Origin: Pseudomonadota bacterium
GTDB taxonomy: Bacteria > Pseudomonadota > Alphaproteobacteria > Acetobacterales > Acetobacteraceae
Direction of reading: 5' to 3'
Assembly: GCA_021828605.1 (NCBI GenBank)
Contig: JAJZEG010000229.1
Span: 1-28,283, forward strand
DNA length: 28,283 nucleotides
Each line of letters opens with the position of its first letter. Position 1 is the stretch's first letter. Of this stretch, positions 7,219 to 15,405 are shown piece after piece. The notes below the pieces were generated by a model. That model saw only the letters and a list, made by a program, of their open reading frames with translations. It was not told where the DNA came from and did not search any database. Position numbers and translations under genes: made by a program.

Positions 7219-8007
7219 TCAGCCTTCTGAGCCGAATTGCTGTTGGAGCGTCTGTTTTAGCGCCAATAACCGATCAATAATGGTTTGGCGCCGATCGTTG
7301 AACCGCGCTGTTGGCACGGGCACCGAAATCAACAAGGTCTCGCCGGTTATGCCCTGCAGCGCGATCCCGGCGGCACTAACCCCGCGCATGTGCTCCTCCC
7401 GATCAAGCGCAAACCCATCACGGCGAATAATCTCCAAATCCCGCGCCAGGGCGGCAAAACTCGTGTGAGTCGCGGGCGTGCGCCGCTCATAACGCCGACC
7501 GATCCGGGCAGTGATTTCGTGATCATCGAGGCTGGCGAGAAAGGCTTTGCCGTTCGCGGTGCAATAAAGCGGAAAATCCTCGCCGACCGCCGAGACGGCG
7601 CGCAGCCGCTGGCCGCTGGCGACCTGATCGACGAACAACACCCGATCATGTTTTGGCACCGCGACGTCAACGGTTTCGTCCAATGTTTGGGCCAGTTGCA
7701 CGATCAAGGGCCGGGCCAGCGCCACCTGATCGACGCGCACCGAGGCGGCGATGCGAATCAAAGCCGGTCCAAGCCGCACGCCGCCTTTCGCGGAATCGCT
7801 GATCAATAAACGCTCAGCCTGCAATGCTGCAACAATGCGTTGCACCGTCGAGCGCGGCAAATCAACCTCGCTCGCGATTTGGCTGAGGCTTAGCCCGCTT
7901 TGTTGGTGCTCAAGCGCGCGCAGGATCGCGGCGGCGCGGGCAATGACCTGGATTTGCGTGCGATCATCGGGGCCGGGAGTGAGCGTGCCGGGGGGATTGC
8001 GGTTCAT
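7219..8007 (-). CDS. IclR-family transcriptional regulator
   Basis: 262 residues, normal IclR length. The N-terminal winged helix-turn-helix is near residues 22-80 (LSLSQIASEVDLPRSTVQRIV contains the recognition helix). The C-terminal effector domain holds conserved segments around FVDQVASGQRLRAVS, CTANGKAFLA and the late SAAGIALQG. IclR proteins bind small aromatic or organic acids and either repress or activate neighbouring catabolic operons. The gene lies 55 bases after the M24 gene and 105 bases before the cyclase gene on the same strand, and the interlocked palindromes between it and the cyclase gene are the probable target. The start at 8007 has only a weak ribosome-binding site. Confidence 0.92.
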   Translation of the reverse strand: MNRNPPGTLTPGPDDRTQIQVIARAAAILRALEHQQSGLSLSQIASEVDLPRSTVQRIVAALQAERLLISDSAKGGVRLGPALIRIAASVRVDQVALARPLIVQLAQTLDETVDVAVPKHDRVLFVDQVASGQRLRAVSAVGEDFPLYCTANGKAFLASLDDHEITARIGRRYERRTPATHTSFAALARDLEIIRRDGFALDREEHMRGVSAAGIALQGITGETLLISVPVPTARFNDRRQTIIDRLLALKQTLQQQFGSEG

Positions 8008-8044
8008 GCGTCAATCTATCGCGCGGACCGCCCAGAGCCAAATC

Positions 8045-8059
8045 CGCTGCCTTGCAGCG
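8045..8059 (-). terminator. Short hairpin after the M24 gene (weak terminator or attenuator)
   Basis: CGCTGC-CTT-GCAGCG is a perfect 6-base stem with a 3-base loop that begins 3 bases after the M24 stop on the minus strand. There is no run of T after it, so it is at best a weak or Rho-assisted terminator that would lower iclR expression from the upstream operon. Confidence 0.35.
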
Positions 8060-8062
8060 TGC

Positions 8063-9256
8063 TCAGGCGTCGATTTCAAACACGCGTTTTTCGGTTTGAT
8101 GCAGGCAGGCGCTAACGCCGGTCTCGGTCACCAGATAGTTATCGCAAATCACCGCGAACATGCTTGCGGTTTCATAGCCGGGATGCACGGCGAGGCACAT
8201 ATGGGCCGCAAGCTGCATGGTTTCGTCATGGCGGATCAGCGGACGCTCAACCATGTCATACCCTTGCCCATGCGCGTAAAGCCGACGCTCGGCGGGCAGC
8301 CCGTGCGCAATCATATAATCGTTATGCGCGCTCGCAATGGCCGCGCACGAAGCGCCAGGGCGGATCAGCCCGAGCGTATGATCCTGGGCCGCACGAACCG
8401 CTTCGAACCCGTCCAGCAATTCCGCCGAGGCGCGACCCAACACCAGGGTCCGGGCGATTTCACCGTAAAATCCTCCCGGCCCGTTGATTTCGATGAGCAG
8501 CGATAAATGATCGCCGCGTTCCAGTCGTCGAGACTGCTGGTTGCGACCCAGAAAACTGGATCGCTCGCCCAATTTGGCTGAACCGCCGAGGAAAATCCCC
8601 TGTTCGCTGCCCAGAACCTGCCCCTGATGCTGCGCCAAAGCGGTGATGTCACAATCGCGCATACCCGGTCTGATCCCCGCCAACACGGCGGCGAATACCG
8701 CATCCTGCAGCTTTGCGGTTTCCCGGATCAGCGCAATTTCCGTAGGCGATTTGATTGCTTTGATCTGATCGACCAGATCGGTTGCATCGCTCAACGTCAC
8801 GCCACGGTCCGCCAGCGCGGAACGAATGTCGTTGACGAAACGATGCGGCATCGCCCCGCCATTGACCAGTGCGACATGCCGATCACCATGACGGCGTAGA
8901 TTGGCCGCGATCAGCGCGCCTTCATATCCGGTGGTATAACCAACCGATTGAAAGGCGGGCACGCCGAACCATTCACCAACGCCGCGCTGCACATCATCAT
9001 CGGTCAAGGTCCGATGGGCGGCGAAGGCGCCCATTTCCACCACACTCATCGGTGCGTCCGTGCGAAAAATGATACTGCGCGGATAGCCGTTGAGGGCCGG
9101 GCAATCAGTCAACCAGCGGACGGCGCCGCCTAACCAGTCGTTATTTCCTTGCAGGATCAACGCATCGATCCCGTGCTCGCGCATAGCACGGCGCAGGGCC
9201 GCCCAGCGCCGCTCGAGTTCGGCCTGGGCAATCGGCGTGGCGATCCGCGGGTTCAT
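8063..9256 (-). CDS. M24-family (creatinase/aminopeptidase fold) protein with altered metal ligands
   Basis: 397 residues with the creatinase-type N-terminal domain (about 1-165) and a C-terminal pita-bread domain. Canonical M24 peptidases use Asp, Asp, His, Glu, Glu. Here the matching positions read E256 (SLLIEING), E266 (GEIART), H329 (YAHGQGYD), H358 (LAVHPG) and C371-D372 (ICDNYL), so only the His is kept in place. The protein may use a different metal or none, as creatinase does, and more likely splits a C-N or other small-molecule bond than a peptide. The start overlaps the D-2-hydroxyacid dehydrogenase stop by 4 bases. Its presence in a catabolic operon supports a small-molecule substrate (inference). 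Confidence 0.85.
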   Translation of the reverse strand: MNPRIATPIAQAELERRWAALRRAMREHGIDALILQGNNDWLGGAVRWLTDCPALNGYPRSIIFRTDAPMSVVEMGAFAAHRTLTDDDVQRGVGEWFGVPAFQSVGYTTGYEGALIAANLRRHGDRHVALVNGGAMPHRFVNDIRSALADRGVTLSDATDLVDQIKAIKSPTEIALIRETAKLQDAVFAAVLAGIRPGMRDCDITALAQHQGQVLGSEQGIFLGGSAKLGERSSFLGRNQQSRRLERGDHLSLLIEINGPGGFYGEIARTLVLGRASAELLDGFEAVRAAQDHTLGLIRPGASCAAIASAHNDYMIAHGLPAERRLYAHGQGYDMVERPLIRHDETMQLAAHMCLAVHPGYETASMFAVICDNYLVTETGVSACLHQTEKRVFEIDA

Positions 9257-10266
9257 ACCGGCAACAATGCGGGGAATCGCGCCTGCCAGCGTTCAAGAAT
9301 GGCCGGGTTTTTCACGAATACCGGCGGTAGGCCCTTTGCCAAATTAGCGATGCTGGTCCACGCCGTCTCCATCAGGCTGGCATTGCACTCGCTGGTATGA
9401 CCGATCATGTGCGGGGTCAAAATCACATTGTTCAGCGTGCGCAGCGGACTGGCCGGGGAGAGCGGCTCGGATTCAAAACAATCAAGCGCAGCGCCAGCAA
9501 TTTTTCGGTCGCGCAATGCTGCGATCAAGGCCACCTCGTCGATCAACGCGCCGCGCGCGGTGTTGATCAACAAGGCGCTGGGTTTCATCAACCCAATCCG
9601 GCGGGCATCGAGCAAATGATGGGTCTGCGGGTTCAAGCTGCAATGCAGGCTGATAATGTCGGCGGTTGCAAGCAGCGTATCAAGCTCGACCTGCTCCACC
9701 TGCAACGCGGCCATTGCCGGGTTAGGCCGATGCGCCGCACAAATCAGCCGCGCATCCCATCCGGCGAGGCGGATCGCGACCTCCTGGGCGATTTTGCCAA
9801 AGCCGATAAAGCCGATCGTGCGCCCTTTCAGCAGGCGCGCGCGCAACGGCGAGGGGCGGGGTTGATTGTCGCGCAGCACCGTTTGGGTGCAATTGAAATC
9901 ATATAAGGCGGCCAAAATCAGCAAAATCGTCGCCTCGGCCATGCCGGTATAATTCAATTCGGTTTGGCCATTCCCAATCAGAATTGATCGGCTCGAAGCC
10001 GCAGCGAGGTCAAATCCCTCAATGCCGGTCACCGCCGATAACAAACCGCGCAGACGTGGCATCCGGTCCAGCAATGCGGCATCGCAGGGCGTATTGCCCA
10101 TACATAACACAATGTCAGTTTCGGTATGGTCGGCGGCGTGGAACGTTGTATTGTCGGGATAACGGATCACGGTGAAGCCAGCCGCCTCGGCCCGCGCGGC
10201 GATGGCCGTGAATTCGGCGGGCAGAAAGGCATTGTCGATCATCGCTAGGGTCAACGGGCGAGGCAT
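9253..10266 (-). CDS. D-2-hydroxyacid dehydrogenase family protein
   Basis: 337 residues from the ATG at 10266, 17 bases after the upstream stop. The frame is open to 10359, but that start would lie inside the hydrolase gene. The Rossmann segment is TIGFIGFGKIAQEVA, followed by a basic region (AHRPNP) suggesting possible NADP use. The catalytic set is visible: R in NTARGALID, E in LDCFESEPL and H in LTPHMIGHT. Enzymes of this family reduce 2-oxo acids or oxidise D-2-hydroxy acids; some members act on formate or phosphite. It lies between the acylphloroglucinol-type hydrolase and the M24 gene in one operon; the substrate is unknown. Confidence 0.9.
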   Translation of the reverse strand: MPRPLTLAMIDNAFLPAEFTAIAARAEAAGFTVIRYPDNTTFHAADHTETDIVLCMGNTPCDAALLDRMPRLRGLLSAVTGIEGFDLAAASSRSILIGNGQTELNYTGMAEATILLILAALYDFNCTQTVLRDNQPRPSPLRARLLKGRTIGFIGFGKIAQEVAIRLAGWDARLICAAHRPNPAMAALQVEQVELDTLLATADIISLHCSLNPQTHHLLDARRIGLMKPSALLINTARGALIDEVALIAALRDRKIAGAALDCFESEPLSPASPLRTLNNVILTPHMIGHTSECNASLMETAWTSIANLAKGLPPVFVKNPAILERWQARFPALLPV

Positions 10267-10283
10267 TATTATGTACCAATCGG

Positions 10284-11123
10284 TCAGAGTGCTGATGGCC
10301 CGAATTCGGCATAGAGTTCCGGCAAAAACCCCGCCAAATGATGCATTTCGGTTGCACAATGTTCGAGCAGCTCAGTCGGGATCGGCCCCAGCCGTGGTTG
10401 GCCGGGTGGCCGTGCGGGAAGGGGCATGCCATTCAATGTCGGGTCTTGGCCTAAATAAAAGCGGCTGCGCATTTCACAGCCATAATCGGTATTGCGGACC
10501 TGATGGATCAGCCAGGTATGCTCGACCGGCATATCAACCTCACCGGCCCGACCGCAAATCACCGTGCCATCGAACCCGTCAGGCGCGAAGCCGATACTGG
10601 CCGGATCGACGAAGCGGATTGCCCCCATCAGATCCGTGCTGCCGATCAGCTCCTTGATCAGCGAGGTTCGCCCAATATAGGATTTAACCCCCGGACGATC
10701 ACCCGCGCCATCTTTCCAGAACGCGACTAAATGCGCGGAGGGCGCCCAAATTTTGTACCGCGATGACGCCGCGCCATGCCATGAAAACCACCAGTCCCAC
10801 ATTGCAGCACGCGCACCCGGCATCGGCGTATGCACAGCAACCACGCAAGTGCCATTGGCCTGAACGCACCAGCCGGTTTCGTGCTCATCATGGCCCGGTT
10901 GTGTTAGTTGAGCGGCCAGGTCAGCAAAGGCTGGAAATACCGTGTCAGCCAGCGCCACCCGATGCTGTGCCGCGATTTGGGCGGCGCGCACGGCATTTTC
11001 CGCGCACAGGTAGCGCGCGTAGGGTTTTGCCAAATCGGCGGGCTGGAAACCAAGATAGGCGGGCAGCGCACGGAACGCCGCGATGCCAGGCGCAAGTGTC
11101 GGATTATTGTGCAGGGTGCTCAT
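10284..11123 (-). CDS. DAPG hydrolase (PhlG)/phloretin hydrolase-family C-C bond hydrolase
   Basis: 279 residues matching the PhlG family: the signature MWDWWFSWHG (108-117) followed by ASSRYKIWAPSAH (119-131), then GRTSLIKEL (151-159), IHQVRNTDYGCEMRSRF (206-222) and HCATEMHHL (255-263). Zinc ligands of PhlG are two His and two Glu; H116, H255 and E259 fit, with the H-x3-E spacing kept, and E158 is a candidate for the fourth. PhlG splits the acyl group from diacetylphloroglucinol; the related phloretin hydrolase yields phloroglucinol and 3-(4-hydroxyphenyl)propionate. The start overlaps the MFS stop as ATGA. In this setting it probably degrades an acylphenol, not an antibiotic of its own making (inference). 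Confidence 0.85.
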   Translation of the reverse strand: MSTLHNNPTLAPGIAAFRALPAYLGFQPADLAKPYARYLCAENAVRAAQIAAQHRVALADTVFPAFADLAAQLTQPGHDEHETGWCVQANGTCVVAVHTPMPGARAAMWDWWFSWHGAASSRYKIWAPSAHLVAFWKDGAGDRPGVKSYIGRTSLIKELIGSTDLMGAIRFVDPASIGFAPDGFDGTVICGRAGEVDMPVEHTWLIHQVRNTDYGCEMRSRFYLGQDPTLNGMPLPARPPGQPRLGPIPTELLEHCATEMHHLAGFLPELYAEFGPSAL

Positions 11124-12301
11124 TGGACCACATCGCCGATAATGGTTGCAGGCAAAGCCACGAAATCATGCGCCTTGTTGCCCGCCATGAAGTAACAGAT
11201 GGCGCTGGTCCAAGCGAGTGCGGCAGCGGTAACGCCGAGTGCTGGATAGCCATATGCGCCGACCACGGTGCCCGCCAGAAAGGGCCCGATGGCGGTGCCG
11301 ACCATCAGCATCGAGGGTGTTAGTGCCGCCATCCGGCCGGATCGATCCATTTTCGAGATAAAGCCGAACATAAAAATATGCGAAAAAATGATCAGGAATA
11401 CCAAGGATCCGGCGGCGATCACGAAGGGCCCGAAGCCGAGCATATTACAAATGACCAGCGAGGCCACACCATGCAGGAACACGCCGGTCACCGCAACGGG
11501 CGTCGCCGGAAGCTTATGCTGCAACACGCCCGCCAAAATGGGCGCGCCCAGATTGAGAATCGCCGAACCGGCCAGGAGGAGGCCAATGCTGGAGGCCGAG
11601 AAGCCATGCGCGAGCCCCACCTGTTGCACGAAACTGAACATCGCGGCCTGACCAGCGGTCATGAACGCAACGCCAGAGAAGGCAAAAATCCGCGCGATCA
11701 GCGGGCTGGCGATCGGACCTTTGAGCATTGCGCGTTGGGGGTCTGCGGTGATCGGCGGGAAGGCCAACGCACAGGCCAAGGTCGCGGCGACCATCAGGCA
11801 CCCAAGAATGACGAAAATAATATTGACCCCGATGAGGATGAGCAGATGCGGCGTGGTTGCGAAAAACACGATGCCAAACACAGCGACACCAATATTGACA
11901 ATCGCGAACAGGCGATGCGGGTTTTTACTGCGACCAATCGTGCCATACACGCAAGATAGTCCGGTGCCCGCGCCGAGGCCCGCAATGAGGTGCAACACTG
12001 CGAAAGCCGGAAAACCATGCGCATGGGTGAGCACAAAGAAACACAGCGCCGAGACGGCGAATCCGGCAGTCGCCACCATCCGGCTATTGACTTTCATAAA
12101 GCGTGGACCGAGCGCGACGTTGCTGACCAGCACCCCGAAAATATAGAGACTAACCAGCGCGCCCGCTTTTTGCGGCAGAAAATGCCCCGATGTAATCAAG
12201 CCGCTGATCCATAATGGCAACGCCACCAGGTCAACCATGCCAGCGACAAAGCAAATAAGTAATGTCGCGCGACCACCGATATTTTCGGGTGTGGTTTTCA
12301 T
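11120..12301 (-). CDS. MFS transporter
   Basis: 393 residues with about twelve hydrophobic helices in two halves, joined by a short polar loop near residues 185-195 (ITADPQRAMLKG). The start at 12301 has GAGGGA 8-9 bases upstream. It is the first gene of a run that continues, by a 4-base overlap, into the PhlG-like hydrolase. It most likely imports the substrate of that hydrolase, or exports a toxic intermediate; the sequence does not settle which. A 117-base gap separates it from the oxygenase gene upstream on the same strand, so co-transcription is possible. Confidence 0.88.
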   Translation of the reverse strand: MKTTPENIGGRATLLICFVAGMVDLVALPLWISGLITSGHFLPQKAGALVSLYIFGVLVSNVALGPRFMKVNSRMVATAGFAVSALCFFVLTHAHGFPAFAVLHLIAGLGAGTGLSCVYGTIGRSKNPHRLFAIVNIGVAVFGIVFFATTPHLLILIGVNIIFVILGCLMVAATLACALAFPPITADPQRAMLKGPIASPLIARIFAFSGVAFMTAGQAAMFSFVQQVGLAHGFSASSIGLLLAGSAILNLGAPILAGVLQHKLPATPVAVTGVFLHGVASLVICNMLGFGPFVIAAGSLVFLIIFSHIFMFGFISKMDRSGRMAALTPSMLMVGTAIGPFLAGTVVGAYGYPALGVTAAALAWTSAICYFMAGNKAHDFVALPATIIGDVVQ

Positions 12302-12418
12302 TGGAACTGTCCCTCAGAGACCGGCTTCAAGGCCGGATTGTTGTTGGGGTCGAATAGCCTCGTCTCGCCACGTCACGTCCAGTCAGTCACGCGCCGTCGT
12401 CGCGGGTGGGAGGTGCAA
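12302..12418 (-). other. Intergenic gap between oxygenase and MFS gene
   Basis: The gap holds the MFS ribosome-binding site and a small inverted repeat, CCGGC-TTCAAG-GCCGG, near 12322-12337. No T-run follows it and no good sigma-70 promoter was seen, so read-through from the oxygenase gene may supply MFS expression. Confidence 0.4.
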
Positions 12419-13900
12419 TCAGCTCCACCCCAGCTCATCCGCCCTCGCCCAGCAGCCATGAAAAGCATAGCGCAAGCGAAACGGTATTTCGATGGAGGCC
12501 ACCGGACCGGCAGCCAAATTGAGCGAGTCGAGGATCACCACATCGGACCGGTTCAGATCCCGCCGCCCGATAACCGAGATCAACCAGCCATCGCCCTCGG
12601 CGGCGGTATCGCTTTTCGGAACAAAGACCGGCTCTTCGGTGCTGGCATGCGGGCCCGGATAATAATGGCTAATCGTTCCGCTTTGTTGATCCAAATGGGC
12701 CAAGCAATTGAAGGGCGGCCCCATCGGACCCCAATCGAGCATCGGGCCGAGCTGGGTATTGATCGCCCCGAAAAAAACATGCCGGCAATAACGCCCGCTG
12801 AACCGCGCATCGACAACCGGCATTTCGCCCGGATGCGGCACCATCGGGGTCACGGTGAACTGATCGCGCGGGTCCGCTAAGTCAAAACTCCAACGCTGGC
12901 CGAAGGGGGGTTCTTCCTTCGGATCAGGGTCGCTGATATGGGGAAATTGCGAATACCATCCGGAATTGGAAATGAAATGTTCCAGATGCAACACCGATCC
13001 CTCTTCCCAGGCGTTGATCGTGTGGGTTTCCATCACCAGTTTCGGGCTGTGATACCAACGCAGCCCGGCGACGCCCTGCTTGCGCGGAATAATCGCAATA
13101 ACCGTCTGGTGTGACGGATCCCAGGTGAAAAACGGGCCACCGGCTTGCACCCGCGCGTGGTCGGCAATCATCGGGTATAAAGTAAAAGCGATGTAATTAT
13201 CACTAACCAGGAAGTCATGGATCATCGATGAATAGGGCGCTTCAAAGCGTTCTTCGCGAATAATTTGACCAGACGGTGATATTTCATAAAGAAAAATGAA
13301 ATTGGAGACCAGCGCATCGGAATTATAAGCAAACGCGATCATGTTGCCGGTATGCGGATCGACTTTCGGATGCGCGGTGAAGGTCCGTCCGTGCAGTGTG
13401 CCACCAAAATCAGCCGAACCCATGGTTTCCAGCGTGTGCGGGTCGATTTCGGTGGGTCGGTTATCCTCTTTGAGCGCGAATAATTTACCACCGAACCAAA
13501 ACGCCGTGGTGTTCGCCGTGCCGCGATCTTTGCCACGCACCGAAGGATCGTCGGTATAAGGATTGCGATAGCGGCCATAGAGCGAACGCCGCGCTGCCCG
13601 TTCGGCCTTGAAGCGTTCGGTGCGCACAAAGCGCGTGCGCAAATCGGCATGGCCGTTTTCCATGCGCACCATGGTCATCATGCCATCGCCATTCAAATAA
13701 ATATCGTTGCCCAAATGCGGTGGATATTGAGCGTCAGCGCCCAACCGGTAAAATGCCCCCTGGAGTATCGCTGGAATCGTGCCGACAACTTCGAGATCAT
13801 AAACATCGGCTTCGATCCGCACCGGCTTAAAAAATTTATTGAAGGTAATACTGTCAGGGAAGCGGAGACCCGTTTGGTCTGCTGCATGATCGATGGTCAT
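12419..13900 (-). CDS. Carotenoid oxygenase-family (RPE65-type) dioxygenase, lignostilbene/isoeugenol cleavage type
   Basis: 493 residues, normal for the family. The four iron-binding histidines are visible: H177 in FTAHPKVDP, H228 in SMIHDF, H293 in METHTINAW and H481 in YAFHGCW. The stretch YRNPYTDDPS (111-120) and ALKED (142-146) match bacterial lignostilbene dioxygenases, in which a lysine near this position (K144 here) holds the substrate phenol. These enzymes insert O2 into a C=C bond and yield two aldehydes, for example from stilbenes or isoeugenol. The ATG at 13900 has GAGGG upstream. It is divergent from a TetR gene, with an AACG-type operator in between. Cleavage of a true carotenoid or apocarotenoid remains possible. 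Confidence 0.88.
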   Translation of the reverse strand: MTIDHAADQTGLRFPDSITFNKFFKPVRIEADVYDLEVVGTIPAILQGAFYRLGADAQYPPHLGNDIYLNGDGMMTMVRMENGHADLRTRFVRTERFKAERAARRSLYGRYRNPYTDDPSVRGKDRGTANTTAFWFGGKLFALKEDNRPTEIDPHTLETMGSADFGGTLHGRTFTAHPKVDPHTGNMIAFAYNSDALVSNFIFLYEISPSGQIIREERFEAPYSSMIHDFLVSDNYIAFTLYPMIADHARVQAGGPFFTWDPSHQTVIAIIPRKQGVAGLRWYHSPKLVMETHTINAWEEGSVLHLEHFISNSGWYSQFPHISDPDPKEEPPFGQRWSFDLADPRDQFTVTPMVPHPGEMPVVDARFSGRYCRHVFFGAINTQLGPMLDWGPMGPPFNCLAHLDQQSGTISHYYPGPHASTEEPVFVPKSDTAAEGDGWLISVIGRRDLNRSDVVILDSLNLAAGPVASIEIPFRLRYAFHGCWARADELGWS

Positions 13901-13952
13901 TCGGACGCCCTCTGCTGGCTTTTTGGTCGTTTCGTTTTATCGCGTAAACACG

Positions 13953-13966
13953 GAACGGTAGCGTTC
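13953..13966. promoter_or_regulatory. TetR-type operator, copy 1 (oxygenase/tetR intergenic)
   Basis: GAACG-GTAG-CGTTC is a perfect inverted repeat with 5-base arms and a 4-base spacer, between the divergent oxygenase and tetR genes. It shares the AACG-N4-CGTT core with four other sites at 14775, 14791, 16786 and 17024. Confidence 0.7.
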
Positions 13967-13979
13967 TGCAATCCGTTGT

Positions 13980-14008
13980 GATATCTTGATCGCAGGCTGT
14001 CAAGTCAA
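13980..14008 (-). promoter_or_regulatory. Promoter of the oxygenase gene
   Basis: On the minus strand TTGACT (14003-14008) and GATATC (13980-13985) are 17 bases apart. The -35 box is strong and the -10 box moderate. The inverted repeat at 13953-13966 starts 13 bases downstream of the -10 box, where a bound repressor would block initiation or early elongation. Confidence 0.45.
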
Positions 14009-14039
14009 ATTTCGTCAGAGACTGTTCTAGGATTGCGCA

Positions 14040-14732
14040 ATGAACCAAGCACGAGAAAAAGCGGTGGCATTAAAGCGCGAGGCGCCGGTGCGGCGTGATC
14101 GCGCGCGCGCGGCAGCGGCCCCGCCCCGCCCTGATAAACAAATGCATATTATCACGACGGCGCGGGATTTATTTTTCGCGCGTGGGTTTAGTGCGAGCAG
14201 TATGGAGGCGGTGGCCAAGCAGGCCGGGGTCGGCAAAGCGACTTTATATGAATTATTTCCCAACAAGGTCGAATTATTGCGTGCAGTGATCAATATCGAG
14301 CTGGATACGCGTGCAAATGAGTTGGTTTTAGTGGATTCTGGACCAGGTGAACTGCGAGCGGTTTTGGTCAAATTCAGTCATTCACTCATCGATTTACTGT
14401 TGTCCAAGGCCAATATCGGCATATACCGGATCATTTCCGCCGAAACGCCGCAGCATCCTTATTTAGGCCAGTTTTTCTATGATAATGGACCGGCAAAAGT
14501 GATCGGTCGCCTCGCGCGCCATTTTGAGATGTTGATGGAGGATGGGCGGCTGCATTATGGCGATCCCCTTTTGATGGCGCGGCAGTTTATTGGCATCATC
14601 CGCGCCGACATGCAGACCCGCGCGATGCTGGGGATTGATGAAGAAAAATTACGCATTGATCGTGCGACGATCCTGGAGAGCGGGGTCGATGCGTTTCTGC
14701 GCGCTTATGCCAAACCGCGCGTCTCTGAATAG
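14040..14732 (+). CDS. TetR/AcrR-family transcriptional regulator
   Basis: 230 residues. After an Arg/Ala-rich N-terminal tail of about 32 residues comes the TetR helix-turn-helix: ARDLFFARGFSASSMEAVAKQAGVGKATLYELFPNKVELL covers residues about 41-80, with recognition helix GKATLYELF. The C-terminal domain resembles the AefR-like type. AGGAT lies 8 bases before the ATG. The protein is divergent from the carotenoid oxygenase gene, and a palindrome common to several nearby promoters suggests that it controls the oxygenase, the YceI operon and the outer-membrane channel. Its effector is unknown; an aromatic or hydrophobic substrate of the oxygenase would be logical. Confidence 0.92.
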   Translation: MNQAREKAVALKREAPVRRDRARAAAAPPRPDKQMHIITTARDLFFARGFSASSMEAVAKQAGVGKATLYELFPNKVELLRAVINIELDTRANELVLVDSGPGELRAVLVKFSHSLIDLLLSKANIGIYRIISAETPQHPYLGQFFYDNGPAKVIGRLARHFEMLMEDGRLHYGDPLLMARQFIGIIRADMQTRAMLGIDEEKLRIDRATILESGVDAFLRAYAKPRVSE

Positions 14733-14742
14733 AGGGGTGTTG

Positions 14743-14754
14743 CGAAGCGCTTCG
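14743..14754. repeat. 12-bp palindrome downstream of tetR
   Basis: CGAAGCGCTTCG is a perfect palindrome 11 bases after the tetR stop. It lacks a loop and a T-run, so it is a poor terminator and could equally be a chance or protein-binding site. Confidence 0.3.
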
Positions 14755-14774
14755 TCGGATATTGGCGCGGGATA

Positions 14775-14788
14775 AAACGTAATCGTTC
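14775..14788. promoter_or_regulatory. TetR-type operator, copy 2 (between convergent gene ends)
   Basis: AAACG-TAAT-CGTTC has a palindromic AACG/CGTT core with the same 4-base spacer as the other copies. It stands between the 3' ends of tetR and the yceI-like gene, 16 bases centre-to-centre from copy 3. Confidence 0.6.
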
Positions 14789-14790
14789 TA

Positions 14791-14804
14791 AAACGCCGCC
14801 GTTC
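14791..14804. promoter_or_regulatory. TetR-type operator, copy 3 (tandem with copy 2)
   Basis: AAACG-CCGC-CGTTC repeats the motif directly after copy 2, with the same flanking CTAAA pattern (TTCTAAAAC, TTCTAAATT). No start codon follows within the usual promoter distance on either strand. Confidence 0.55.
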
Positions 14805-14815
14805 TAAATTGGTGA

Positions 14816-15403
14816 TTACTTTGCTTCGGTGGCAACCAGCTTGATCAGCACTTGAACGTTTAGCCCAACCCAATTGCCCTTCGCCCAGATACCTTGGCCG
14901 ACACCGAAATCGGTGCGGTTGAGCGTGACCTGACCGGTGATATCGGCCTGTCGTCCGTGAGCGGCGAAGGTGAAGGGAACGGCAATGGGCTTGGTGATAT
15001 CGCGCAGTTTCAACGTGCCAATCGCGGTGTATTGGCCATCGCCATTTGCTTTGAAGGTTGTTGCGGTAAAAACCGCTCGAGGAAAGGCTTTGCAATCAAA
15101 CCAGTTCGGTCCGGGCAACGCCTCATTGCGCTGGACCGATCCGGCGCGGGCGCTGCATGTATCGATCACCACCTGGGCATGGCCGGCTGCGGGTGCCTTT
15201 GGGTTGAAATCGACTACCGCGGTGAATTTGGTAAAATGCCCGGTAAATTTGGTGCCCGTTTGGGTATCAGAGAAGGCAATCTGGCTTTTAGAGGTATTCA
15301 CCGTCCAGGACGCCGCCTCGGCGACGTTGGTTGGCATGATCAGCGCACCGCCAATCGCCCCCGCCAACGCCAGCGCGATCAATCGATAACGAGAATCAAA
15401 CAT
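14816..15403 (-). CDS. YceI-family periplasmic lipid/isoprenoid-binding protein (second of two)
   Basis: 195 residues from the ATG at 15403 (AGGA about 9 bases upstream); the frame is open to 15460, which would run into the cytochrome gene. A Sec signal peptide of about 30 residues ends at NVAEA-ASW. The mature part begins with WTVNTSKSQIAFSDTQTG, the standard YceI opening, followed by the beta-barrel lipocalin-like repeats and a C-terminal NRTDFGVGQG motif. YceI proteins bind long isoprenoid or amide lipids in a closed barrel. Cysteines at CSARAG and FDCKAF could form a disulfide. It follows the cytochrome b561 stop by 2 bases and is the last gene of a three-gene operon. Confidence 0.9.
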   Translation of the reverse strand: MFDSRYRLIALALAGAIGGALIMPTNVAEAASWTVNTSKSQIAFSDTQTGTKFTGHFTKFTAVVDFNPKAPAAGHAQVVIDTCSARAGSVQRNEALPGPNWFDCKAFPRAVFTATTFKANGDGQYTAIGTLKLRDITKPIAVPFTFAAHGRQADITGQVTLNRTDFGVGQGIWAKGNWVGLNVQVLIKLVATEAK

Positions 15404-15405
15404 TA

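Noticed and set aside
10267..10359. Upstream extension of the D-2-hydroxyacid dehydrogenase
   Set aside because: It lies within the end of the hydrolase gene; homology begins at the ATG at 10266.
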